From positions 62,001 to 126,000 of the forward strand of contig NZ_JAFEMD010000013.1 of the NCBI RefSeq assembly GCF_016892765.1: a stretch of DNA of 64,000 nt, given 5' to 3'. Shown piece by piece: positions 47,094 through 54,513 of the stretch. Position 1 is the first letter of the stretch, and each line of letters opens with the position of its first letter. The notes below the pieces were generated by a model that saw nothing but the letters and a program-made list of their open reading frames with translations, did not search any database and was not told the DNA's origin. Source of the stretch: Microvirga arvi (GTDB lineage Bacteria > Pseudomonadota > Alphaproteobacteria > Rhizobiales > Beijerinckiaceae). Position numbers and translations under genes: made by a program.

Positions 47094-47582
47094 ATGAGAT
47101 CAGCTTTCGACTTCTCTCCCCTGTACCGTTCGACGGTCGGCTTCGACCGGCTGTTCGACATGCTCGACCAGTCTGCCCAGCTCGAGCCCATGACCAACTG
47201 GCCGCCCTACAACATCGAGAAGATGGGCGAAGACCAGTATGTCATCACCATGGCCATCGCAGGCTTCTCGCCCGATGAGATCGACCTGGTGCAGAAGGAA
47301 AGCCAGCTTTTCGTCACGGGCCAGAAGAAGGGCTCGGAAGAGGGCAGGCAGTACCTGCACCGCGGCATCGCGACCCGCGCCTTCAAGCAGACTTTCAATC
47401 TTGCCGATCACGTGAAGGTCACGGGCGCAAACCTTGAAAACGGCCTGTTGACGGTCGAGCTCAAGCGCGAGGTGCCCGAGGCCCTGAAGCCGCGCCGCAT
47501 CGAGATCAAGTCCGATGGCGGTGTGAAGAGCGTGGGCCAAAACAATCAGCCTACGCAGATCGAGCACGGCAAGGCCGCCTAA
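47094..47582 (+). CDS. Small heat-shock protein, Hsp20/IbpA type
   Basis: A chaperone of 162 residues that holds unfolding proteins. The N-terminal MRSAFDFSPLYRSTVGFDRLFDML is the IbpA-like class A start, followed by the alpha-crystallin domain (about 37-130: YNIEKMGEDQYVITMAIAGFSPDEIDL, and VTGANLENGLLTVELKREVPEALKPRRIEI, including the A/GxL-type motif). The ATG at 47094 was chosen because it sits 8 bases from AGGAGG, while the ATG six bases earlier is too close. Both an RpoH-like promoter and a ROSE-like leader precede it. Confidence 0.94.
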   Translation: MRSAFDFSPLYRSTVGFDRLFDMLDQSAQLEPMTNWPPYNIEKMGEDQYVITMAIAGFSPDEIDLVQKESQLFVTGQKKGSEEGRQYLHRGIATRAFKQTFNLADHVKVTGANLENGLLTVELKREVPEALKPRRIEIKSDGGVKSVGQNNQPTQIEHGKAA

Positions 47583-47598
47583 CTCGCACCATTTCAAC

Positions 47599-47622
47599 GG
47601 CACCGGCTCCATCGCCGGTGCC
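47599..47622 (+). other. Perfect 9-bp hairpin between hsp20 and the hsp20 stub
   Basis: GGCACCGGC pairs exactly with GCCGGTGCC over a TCCATC loop. It is followed by CGTTGTGAAAGGAGGGTGG, which resembles the end of the ROSE leader (TTG...AAAGGAGGAT). No T-run follows. It could be an intercistronic barrier or part of a second thermometer. Confidence 0.5.
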
Positions 47623-47654
47623 GACCCCCATCGTTGTGAAAGGAGGGTGGCATC

Positions 47655-47741
47655 ATGAACATGCGCGATCTCATTCCATGGGGTCGCAATTGGCAGCGGA
47701 CTCCGAGCCGCTACCGCGACGACGACGATCGACAGGCATAA
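47655..47741 (+). pseudogene. 28-codon stub of a second hsp20 gene
   Basis: The reading frame starts MNMRDLIPWGRNWQRTPSRY, then runs into an Asp-rich end and a TAA. MNMRDLIPWGR is the opening of a second class of rhizobial Hsp20, whose next part should be a PFxSLxREMNRLFDD block, but it stops exactly there. AAAGGAGGGTGGC lies at good distance before the ATG, so the peptide could still be made. Most likely a truncated gene of an ancestral hsp20 pair. A short functional peptide is a less likely reading. Confidence 0.6.
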
Positions 47742-47762
47742 TGAATTGCGCCGGCCCCAGGC

Positions 47763-47789
47763 AAAAAAGGCCGGGTAGCGAGCCTTTTC
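47763..47789 (-). terminator. Terminator of the EcfG sigma gene
   Basis: On the minus strand AAAAGGC and GCCTTTT form a 7-bp stem with a 10-base loop and end in TTTTTT. It lies right after the sigma-factor stop codon. The symmetry may also stop the hsp20 transcript from the other side. Confidence 0.75.
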
Positions 47790-47792
47790 CGT

Positions 47793-48344
47793 TTACGGCT
47801 CCGCGTGCATGAAGAGGGCGGCCTTGACGAGACGGTCGGGGCCAAGATCGTTGTCCGGATCGAATTTCAGCAGCTCCGCCAGACGGCTGCGGGCCCGGTT
47901 GATGCGGCTCTTGATGGTGCCGATGTTGGTGCCGCAGATCCGCGCCGTGTCTTCGTAGGACAGGCCTTCCGCGCTCACCAGGAGGAGCGCCTCGCGCTGG
48001 TCGACGGGGAGCTTGCTCAGCGCCTTCAGCATGTCGTCGAAGTCGAGGCGTGCGCCCTGGGCCGGCATGACGGCGACCTTTTCGGCCCAGGAGCCCTCCG
48101 GATCCTCGACCTCGCGCCTGCGCCTGCGGGCCTGGGTCAAGAAGTCGTTGCGCAGGATCGTGAAGAGCCAGGCCTGCATGCTGGTGCCGGGCTGGAACTT
48201 GTCGAGGTTGCTCAGGGCCTTGAGCAGGGCGCTCTGCACCAGATCGTCCGCTCTGTCGACGCTGCCGGAGAGGGAGATGGCGAAGGCCCGCAGATGCGGG
48301 ATGGCAGAGAGCATCTCCTCCTTCGTGGAGTTCTCGATTGTCAC
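47793..48344 (-). CDS. ecfG: ECF sigma factor, EcfG (general stress) type
   Basis: A sigma factor of 183 residues. Region 2 (about 10-75) has HLRAFAISLSGSVDRADDLVQSALLKALSNLDKF, and region 4 (about 115-170) has LPVDQREALLLVSAEGLSYEDTARICGTNIGTIKSRINRARSRLAELL, the EcfG/ECF15 pattern. EcfG proteins are released by PhyR from the anti-sigma NepR. Neither partner is next to it, so this may be one of several paralogues. The start is GTG with AAGGGG upstream. No GGAAC-type self-promoter was seen. The 48345-48630 gap holds only a repeat. Confidence 0.85.
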   Translation of the reverse strand: MTIENSTKEEMLSAIPHLRAFAISLSGSVDRADDLVQSALLKALSNLDKFQPGTSMQAWLFTILRNDFLTQARRRRREVEDPEGSWAEKVAVMPAQGARLDFDDMLKALSKLPVDQREALLLVSAEGLSYEDTARICGTNIGTIKSRINRARSRLAELLKFDPDNDLGPDRLVKAALFMHAEP

Positions 48345-48547
48345 TCAACCAACCCCTTCCGCTTCGGGTCTGTCAGGAAACCCTTCTCGGCGGCTGGCCG
48401 CATTAACCTATGCGAAGCCTGACAATACTTCGTGCAACGTTGGGTGGAGAACGGCTGAATTTGCAGGGAAAAATTTATTCCTTCGTTCTTGGAGGGCGCC
48501 ATTTTCCAATCCGTCGAAGCCGATGCCGAGGCGTCTCCTGTAAGGCG

Positions 48548-48597
48548 GAGCATCAGATGGATCCCAAAAGTGGTTTCTACTTTCAGGTCCGATGCTC
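48548..48597. repeat. GAGCATC...GATGCTC inverted repeat (module 1)
   Basis: Fifty bases running from GAGCATCAGATGGATCC to GGTCCGATGCTC, with the inner CCAAAAGTGG and CTACTTTC. It matches module 1 at 36819-36868 and 58793-58843 in the opposite orientation. It lies just ahead of rnd. Confidence 0.6.
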
Positions 48598-48630
48598 TAC
48601 AGCCTGTTCCTGCGCATTTTCGGATTTCCC

Positions 48631-49245
48631 ATGACAGTACGCTTCCATCGCGGCGACCTGCCCGCGGATTACCAGCCCGGCCCCGCAATTGCCATCGACA
48701 CCGAGACCCTGGGCCTCAATCCTCACCGCGACAGGCTGTGCGTGGTGCAGATCTCGACCGGGGACGGCACGGCGGACGTGGTGCAGATCCTGAAGGACGG
48801 CCCCTTGCCGGAGAATCTGATCCGCATGCTGTCCGACGAGAGCGTGCTCAAGATCTTTCATTACGCGCGCTTCGACCTGGCCGTGCTCTTCCATACCTTC
48901 GGAATCATGCCGCGCCCCGTCTACTGCACCAAGGTCGCCTCCCGGCTCGTGCGCACCTATACCGACCGTCACGGCTTGAAGGAGCTGGTGCGCGAGCAGC
49001 TCGGGGTCGAGCTGTCGAAGCAGCAGCAATCCTCCGACTGGGGCGCCGACACGCTCACCCCCGCGCAGCTCGATTATGCGGCCTCCGACGTGCTGCATCT
49101 GCATGCTCTGAAAGGGAAGCTCGACGCGATGCTCGAGCGGGAGAACCGGCTCGGGATCGCTCATCAATGCTTCAGCTTCCTGCCGACCCGCGCCCAGCTG
49201 GACCTGCTCGGCTGGGCGGAGACGGATATTTTCGCCCATTCTTGA
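48631..49245 (+). CDS. rnd: Ribonuclease D (exonuclease domain only)
   Basis: A 3'-5' exonuclease of 204 residues of the DEDDy class for tRNA and structured RNA ends. Exo I is AIDTETLGLN, Exo II lies in IFHYARFDLAVLF, and Exo III is LDYAASDVLHLHAL with the tyrosine. The HRDC domains of long RNase D are missing, as is usual for the short alphaproteobacterial form. It is upstream of lptC as in other Hyphomicrobiales. The ATG at 48631 precedes TVRFHRGDLP. An upstream ATG at 48592 lies in repeat DNA. Confidence 0.92.
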   Translation: MTVRFHRGDLPADYQPGPAIAIDTETLGLNPHRDRLCVVQISTGDGTADVVQILKDGPLPENLIRMLSDESVLKIFHYARFDLAVLFHTFGIMPRPVYCTKVASRLVRTYTDRHGLKELVREQLGVELSKQQQSSDWGADTLTPAQLDYAASDVLHLHALKGKLDAMLERENRLGIAHQCFSFLPTRAQLDLLGWAETDIFAHS

Positions 49246-49295
49246 CGCGCACTTAAACTTTCCCCCATAAAACCCATATCCGTCATAACATCGCC

Positions 49296-50096
49296 ATGTG
49301 CGTGCGGCATGGCGCGATGCCGATCGAGAGGCGGAAGGGGTTGAAAGTGGCGGGAATCCAGGGCACCACGATGCGTGATGGCCCGGCCTTGAGGCCGGCC
49401 ATACGGTCGGCGCGCGCCTTCAAAAAGGCCCGCCGCCATTCCCACTGGGTCCGTTTCGCCAAGATCATCATTCCTCTAGGTTCTCTCGTCGGCATGGGAG
49501 CCGTGGGCTTCGTGGCCTATTACGACCCGTTCCGGAAGATCGAGAACCTGAGCTTCGGCTCCATCGGTGTGAGCGGGACCAACGTCACCATGGCAAGCCC
49601 GAAGCTGACCGGGTTCAAGAACGACAACCGACCCTACGAGGTGACGGCCAGCGAGGCGACGCAGGACGTGCGCAAGCCCAATCTGGTGCAACTCAAGGAT
49701 CTGAAGGCGCGCATCGTCACCGACGAACGCGGCAGCGTTGCGCGGCTTCAAGCCGCGAGCGGCGTTCTCGACACCAAGAAGGAGCAGATGAGGCTGCGCA
49801 ACGACATCGTGGTCACCACGGATGCCGGCCACGAGGTCAGGCTCCGCTCGGCCTTCGTCCAATTCAAATCCGGCGCCGTGACATCCAACCAGCCCGTCAC
49901 CGTCTCCTTCGGCAACGGCATCATCGAGGCCGAGGGGCTCAAGGTCACGGATAACGGCAAGATCATGAGCTTCGAGGGCCGGGTGCGCAGCGTCTTCGAA
50001 CCGTCCCGCTCCACCCCATCGAAGGACGCCGCAGGCACCGGCTCCACCGTGCCCTCCCCGGCTCCCATGCCCCAACAGACAAGTACCCGTCCATGA
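49296..50096 (+). CDS. lptC: LPS export protein LptC
   Basis: Inner-membrane protein of up to 266 residues that passes lipopolysaccharide from the LptB2FG transporter to LptA. One membrane segment is at about 53-72 (IIIPLGSLVGMGAVGFVAYY), followed by an LptC beta-jellyroll (MASPKLTGFKNDNRPYEVTASEATQDV; VRLRSAFVQFKSGAVTSNQPVTVSFGNGIIEAEGLKV). The start is uncertain: an internal ATG at 49371 would leave the 25-residue lead typical of the family. It overlaps lptA by 4 bases. Confidence 0.88.
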   Translation: MCVRHGAMPIERRKGLKVAGIQGTTMRDGPALRPAIRSARAFKKARRHSHWVRFAKIIIPLGSLVGMGAVGFVAYYDPFRKIENLSFGSIGVSGTNVTMASPKLTGFKNDNRPYEVTASEATQDVRKPNLVQLKDLKARIVTDERGSVARLQAASGVLDTKKEQMRLRNDIVVTTDAGHEVRLRSAFVQFKSGAVTSNQPVTVSFGNGIIEAEGLKVTDNGKIMSFEGRVRSVFEPSRSTPSKDAAGTGSTVPSPAPMPQQTSTRP

Positions 50097-50737
50097 TGAG
50101 TTTCTCCCGCGCCGCCCTGACCATCGCGCTTCTTTCCTCTGTTCCTGTGCAGGCCGTCTGGGCCCAGGCCGGTAAGGAGCGTGCGGTCGGCTTCGGCAAT
50201 TTCGGCTCCAGCAAGGAGCCGATCAAGATCGATGCCAACAAGCTCGACGTCTTCGACAAGGAGGGGCGCGCCGTCTTCTCCGGTGACGTGGTCGCGGTTC
50301 AGGGCGAAAGCACGATGAAGTGCACGATCATGACCGTGTTCTACGAGCAGCGGGATCGGAACGGCGGCCAGGCCACGCCCGCCGCGCAGGGGGCTGACGA
50401 CAGCGCCATCAAGAAGATCGACTGCAAGGGGCCGGTCACCATCGTGTCGCGGACCCAGGTTGCCACGGGCGAGAACGCCACCTTCGACCGCGGCTCCAAC
50501 AAGATCATGCTCGTCGGCAACGCCACCTTGAGCGACGGCCCGAACGTGACCAAGGGCGAGCGGGTGCTCTACGACATCAATACCGGCGTCGCCAATATCG
50601 AGACCACACCCGGCGGACGGGTGCGGGCGCTGTTCGTGCCCGGCAACGGCGGGCCGGCCCCGACCGGTGCCGGAAACGCTGCGCCTGCTGCCGGCAACGC
50701 CAAGCCGAAGCCGCAGCAGAAGCCGGCGACGAACTAG
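50093..50737 (+). CDS. lptA: LPS transport periplasmic protein LptA
   Basis: Periplasmic bridge for LPS of 214 residues. A signal peptide (SFSRAALTIALLSSVPVQAVWAQ) is followed by the OstA-like domain: PIKIDANKLDVFDKEGRAVFSGDVVAVQGESTMKC, then GNATLSDGPNVTKGERVLYDI, and a Pro/Ala/Gly/Lys-rich tail. Two adjacent ATGs serve as possible starts. It is translationally coupled to lptC, with lptB next. Confidence 0.92.
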   Translation: MMSFSRAALTIALLSSVPVQAVWAQAGKERAVGFGNFGSSKEPIKIDANKLDVFDKEGRAVFSGDVVAVQGESTMKCTIMTVFYEQRDRNGGQATPAAQGADDSAIKKIDCKGPVTIVSRTQVATGENATFDRGSNKIMLVGNATLSDGPNVTKGERVLYDINTGVANIETTPGGRVRALFVPGNGGPAPTGAGNAAPAAGNAKPKPQQKPATN

Positions 50738-50784
50738 AACTGGGATCTCCCCGCTTCGATCATTCCAAGGACAGCGATCAGCCT

Positions 50785-51633
50785 GTGAAACCGCTTTTCA
50801 ACCGTTCTCAACCCGGTTCCGCCAATGTGAGCCTTCTCGACGCTCATCCGGCCGGGACGGCTCCGCATGTCTTCTCCCGCGGTGAGAGCGAAGCCGTTTT
50901 CGGCGGCCCTGGCATCCTGGCCGTGAAGGGCCTGCAGAAGAGCTATCGCGGCCGCACCGTTGTGCAGGACGCGGGCCTCCAGGTGCGCGCGGGCGAAGCG
51001 GTCGGCCTGCTCGGCCCCAACGGCGCGGGCAAGACCACGATCTTCTACATGATCACGGGCCTCGTTGCTGCTGATCGCGGCGTCATCAGCCTCGACGGCC
51101 ACGACGTGACGGGCCTGCCCATGTACCGCCGCGCCCGGCTCGGCATCGGTTATCTCCCCCAGGAGGCCTCGATCTTCCGCGGCCTGAACGTGGAGGACAA
51201 CATCCGCGCGGTGCTCGAGATCGTCGAGCCCAGCCGCAAGGAGCGGGAGCGCAAGCTCGATGCGCTGCTCGACGAGTTCAACATCACGCGCCTGCGCAAA
51301 TCGCCTTCGATCGCGCTCTCGGGCGGCGAGCGGCGGCGCTGCGAGATCGCCCGTGCGCTTGCGGGCGAGCCGACCTTCATGCTCCTCGACGAGCCCTTCG
51401 CCGGCATCGACCCCATCGCCGTGGGCGACATCCAGAACCTCGTGCGGCATCTGACCCGCCGCGGCATCGGCGTGCTGATCACCGATCACAACGTCCGCGA
51501 GACCCTGGGGCTGATCGACCGCGCCTACATCATCCATTCCGGCCGCGTTCTGACTGAAGGCACGCCTGATGCCATCGTGGCGAATGAAGAGGTGCGCCGC
51601 CTGTATCTGGGCGAGGATTTCCGCCTCTACTAG
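50785..51633 (+). CDS. lptB: LPS export ABC ATPase LptB
   Basis: ATPase that powers LPS extraction from the inner membrane. The 282 residues have Walker A GPNGAGKTT near 76, Q-loop YLPQEASIFRGLNVEDN, signature LSGGERRRCEIARAL and Walker B FMLLDEPFAGIDP, with switch His in ITDHNVRETL. An N-terminal extension of about 45 residues before the ABC fold (to GILAVKGLQKSYRGR) is longer than in E. coli. The start is GTG with AAGGA somewhat far upstream. Confidence 0.94.
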   Translation: MKPLFNRSQPGSANVSLLDAHPAGTAPHVFSRGESEAVFGGPGILAVKGLQKSYRGRTVVQDAGLQVRAGEAVGLLGPNGAGKTTIFYMITGLVAADRGVISLDGHDVTGLPMYRRARLGIGYLPQEASIFRGLNVEDNIRAVLEIVEPSRKERERKLDALLDEFNITRLRKSPSIALSGGERRRCEIARALAGEPTFMLLDEPFAGIDPIAVGDIQNLVRHLTRRGIGVLITDHNVRETLGLIDRAYIIHSGRVLTEGTPDAIVANEEVRRLYLGEDFRLY

Positions 51634-51683
51634 CGCATCGGAATCTTGCGCATTGTAGGGACCTCTGGATCCATCCGATGCGT
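51632..51683. repeat. Short GCGCATCG-type inverted repeat
   Basis: AGCGCATCGGA at the left is matched by TCCGATGCGT at the right around a 30-base centre. It lies just after lptB, in the 138-base gap to rpoN. It belongs to the repeat family at 34808, 36819 and 58793. Confidence 0.5.
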
Positions 51684-51771
51684 AGGACCATCTCCCTTTT
51701 GACGTCAGGCTAAGGGTCACGGTAACCTGACGCATGCAAGAAGCATGCCCACAGGCTGACCGGATGGTGTC

Positions 51772-53193
51772 ATGAGCGCGATGCAGCGGCTCGAGCTGCG
51801 CCAGGGCCAGTCCCTAACGATGACCCCTCAGCTGGTTCAATCGATCAAGCTGCTGCAGCTCTCCCACGCGGAGCTCGCGGCCTATGTGGAAGCGGAGCTC
51901 GAGCGCAATCCCCTCCTGCACGAAGGCGAGATCCGGGCCGATGCGCCCGCGCCGAGCCTGGCCGATTTCCTGCGCGCCAAGCAAAAGGCCCAGGCTGCAG
52001 GGGCCAGGATGGTTCCGGGCCCGGCGCCCGCACGCGCCCCGGCGTCCTCGGGCGCATCCGGGACGGCGGGTGCGGCTCACGGCGACATCGGGCCCGAGAT
52101 GGAGGAGACGCTTGCCCGGGCGACGAGCCTGACCGAGCATCTGGAGGCGCAGCTCGACCTTGCCACGGCCGATCCGCGCCTGCGACGGATCGGCGAGCAC
52201 CTGATCCACAATCTCGATGAAGCGGGCTATCTCACCGAGGATTTGACGGAGATCGCCGCCCGCCTGCAGGTCTCTCCTGAGGATGTCGAAGCGGCGCTGC
52301 GGCTGATCCAGACCTTAGAGCCGTCCGGTATCGGCGCGCGCAGCCTCGCCGAATGCCTGGGCATCCAGCTCAAGGAGCGCGACCGGCTCGATCCCGCCAT
52401 GCAGGCCCTGCTCGCTCATCTGCATCTCGTCGCCCGGCAGGACTTTGCCGGCTTGAGAAAGGTCTGCGGCGTCGATCAGGAAGACCTCGCCGACATGCTG
52501 GCCGAGATCCGGCGCCTGGAGCCCAAGCCCGGCCTTGCCTTCACCCCCGTCGCGGTGGACGTGCTCGTGCCGGACGTGCTGATCCGGCTGGCTCCCGACG
52601 GGGGCCTTGCCGTCGAGCTCAACCCGGAGACCCTGCCGCGCATCCTCCTCAACCGCAGCTATTATGCCGAGGTGGCGAAGGTTTTGCGCAAGGACGAGGA
52701 CAAGAGCTTCCTGTCGGAGTGCTTCCAGACCGCCAGCTGGCTCACCCGCAGCCTCGAACAACGGTCCAGGACCATCCTGAAGGTCGCTGCTGAAATCGCC
52801 CGGGAGCAGGAGGATTTCTTTCGCCAAGGTGTCTCCGGCTTGCGCCCGATGACCCTGAAGAGCGTGGCGGAAGCCATCGGGATGCACGAATCCACCATTT
52901 CCCGCGTGGCGGCGAACAAGGCCATCGGCACCGAGCGCGGCACCTATCCCATGAAGTTCTTCTTCGGCGCGGCCACGGGAGAGGGCGAGCATTCCGCGAA
53001 GGCCGTGCGCCACCGAATCAGGCAGCTGGTCGAGGCGGAGGGCCCGGACCATGTGCTCTCGGATCAGGCAATTGCCCAAACATTGCAGGCGGACGGCGTT
53101 CAGGTCGCCCGCCGCACGGTCGCCAAATACCGCGAGGCCCTGCGCATCCCCTCTTCGGCAGGCCGGCGCAGGAGGCGCAACCCCAAGGTTTGA
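51772..53193 (+). CDS. rpoN: RNA polymerase sigma-54 factor
   Basis: Sigma-54 for nitrogen and other activator-driven promoters. The 473 residues have the glutamine- and leucine-rich region I (LELRQGQSLTMTPQLVQSIKLLQLSHAELAAYVEAELERNPLL), the core-binding domain (about 110-300), a HTH (MTLKSVAEAIGMHESTISRVAANK) and the RpoN box VARRTVAKYREAL near 450. It follows the lptCAB genes and precedes hpf and ptsN, the classic order. Confidence 0.96.
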   Translation: MSAMQRLELRQGQSLTMTPQLVQSIKLLQLSHAELAAYVEAELERNPLLHEGEIRADAPAPSLADFLRAKQKAQAAGARMVPGPAPARAPASSGASGTAGAAHGDIGPEMEETLARATSLTEHLEAQLDLATADPRLRRIGEHLIHNLDEAGYLTEDLTEIAARLQVSPEDVEAALRLIQTLEPSGIGARSLAECLGIQLKERDRLDPAMQALLAHLHLVARQDFAGLRKVCGVDQEDLADMLAEIRRLEPKPGLAFTPVAVDVLVPDVLIRLAPDGGLAVELNPETLPRILLNRSYYAEVAKVLRKDEDKSFLSECFQTASWLTRSLEQRSRTILKVAAEIAREQEDFFRQGVSGLRPMTLKSVAEAIGMHESTISRVAANKAIGTERGTYPMKFFFGAATGEGEHSAKAVRHRIRQLVEAEGPDHVLSDQAIAQTLQADGVQVARRTVAKYREALRIPSSAGRRRRRNPKV

Positions 53194-53308
53194 CCCGTCC
53201 GCGGTGGGATTTCAAGACTTGCATTAGCCTCTATTCGGATCATCATCGGCTCATAAGCGCACCCAAGACAGTCGCATTCAAGCGAAGGCGCCACATGAGG
53301 AGGACACG

Positions 53309-53881
53309 ATGACATTGAGGGTGTCGGGGAAGAATCTCGATATCGGAGAAGCTCTCAGGTCTCAGGTCCAGGCCAGGATGGCGGGAGCGCTGTCGAAATA
53401 TTTCGACGGCGGCTATTCCGGTCATGTGACCGTCACCCGCGACGGCGGGGGCTTTCGCACAGAATGCGTGCTGCACCTTACCTCGGGCATGACCCTGGAA
53501 GCCTCCGGCGCAGCCGGCGATGCTTATGCCAGCTTCGATCAGACTGCGGACCGGATCGAAAACCGCCTGCGCCGCTACAAGCAGCGCCTCAAGGACAAGT
53601 CCGGCGCGGGCGCGCGGGCGGGCGGCATCGAGGTGTCCTACGCGGTCCTCGAGGCGCCGAACGACAAGGCCATCGAGGAGGAAGACTATCACCCCATCGT
53701 CGTCGCCGAGACCACGAAGCCGCTGCACAGGCTCTCCGTCAGTGACGCCGTCATGCAACTCGACCTGACGGGGGCCTCAGCTCTTGTGTTCATCCACGCT
53801 AGCACCGGACGCATGAACGTCGTATATCGCCGCGGCGACGGGGCGATCGGTTGGGTCGATCCGCCGCTTGCACAGCCTTGA
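53309..53881 (+). CDS. hpf: Ribosome hibernation-promoting factor, long form
   Basis: Binds 70S ribosomes and joins them into inactive dimers in starvation. The 190 residues include the N-terminal S30AE domain (about 1-100: LRVSGKNLDIGEALRSQVQARM) and the C-terminal dimerisation domain (about 130-190: VAETTKPLHRLSVSDAVMQLDL, NVVYRRGDGAIGWVDP). GAGGAGGACACG precedes the ATG. A weak AAGGG/CCCTT stem with TTTT follows its stop. Confidence 0.94.
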   Translation: MTLRVSGKNLDIGEALRSQVQARMAGALSKYFDGGYSGHVTVTRDGGGFRTECVLHLTSGMTLEASGAAGDAYASFDQTADRIENRLRRYKQRLKDKSGAGARAGGIEVSYAVLEAPNDKAIEEEDYHPIVVAETTKPLHRLSVSDAVMQLDLTGASALVFIHASTGRMNVVYRRGDGAIGWVDPPLAQP

Positions 53882-53963
53882 AGGGCACTACCCCTTTTGG
53901 CCCAGTTCTTGCGTGGAACGGTGAGAGGCCTTCCAGGCTTCACATCTAAATGCAGCGTGATCG

Positions 53964-54422
53964 ATGCCTTTGCTGGATTTTCTAGACCCTCAGGCCGTCC
54001 TGCCCGCCTTGCGCGTCAACGGCAAGAAGCAGGCTCTTCAGGAACTGGCTTCCCATGCGGCCCGGCTCACGGGTCTTGCCGAGGCAGCCATCTATGAGGC
54101 TCTTCTGCAGCGTGAGCGCCTCGGCTCGACCGGGATCGGCGAGGGCATCGCCATTCCCCACGGCAAGCTGCCGGGCCTCACCCGAATCTACGGCCTCGTG
54201 GCGCGGCTCGACAAACCGATCAATTTCGAGGCCCTCGACAGCCAGCCGGTCGATGTTCTTTTCCTGCTGCTGGCGCCCGAGGGGGCCGGAGCCGATCACC
54301 TCAAGGCCCTGGCGCGTGTTGCCAGGGTGTTGCGCGAGCCCGGCCTCATCGAGCGGGTGCGCGCCACGCGCGATCCCTCCGCCCTCTATGCCATCATGAC
54401 CGAGCTGCCGAAGGCGGCCTGA
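53964..54422 (+). CDS. ptsN: Nitrogen-PTS EIIA component PtsN
   Basis: A phosphocarrier of the regulatory nitrogen PTS, of 152 residues. The phosphorylated histidine lies in IGEGIAIPHGKLPGL near residue 66, and FLLLAPEGAGADHLKALARVARVLREP is typical. It controls potassium, nitrogen and polymer storage responses in relatives and is paired with rpoN and hpf here. The Shine-Dalgarno is weak. Confidence 0.95.
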   Translation: MPLLDFLDPQAVLPALRVNGKKQALQELASHAARLTGLAEAAIYEALLQRERLGSTGIGEGIAIPHGKLPGLTRIYGLVARLDKPINFEALDSQPVDVLFLLLAPEGAGADHLKALARVARVLREPGLIERVRATRDPSALYAIMTELPKAA

Positions 54423-54513
54423 TTGTCGGGATAGGCTTCTGACCTAACGTAAACATATCTTTAAGACGTCCCCCGCAATCTTGCCGCAACGTGAGAAAAA
54501 GGATTCGGGGGTA

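Noticed and set aside
48345-48630. An EcfG-dependent GGAAC/GTT promoter upstream of ecfG
   Set aside because: No GGAAC with a properly spaced GTT was found in the interval on the minus strand.
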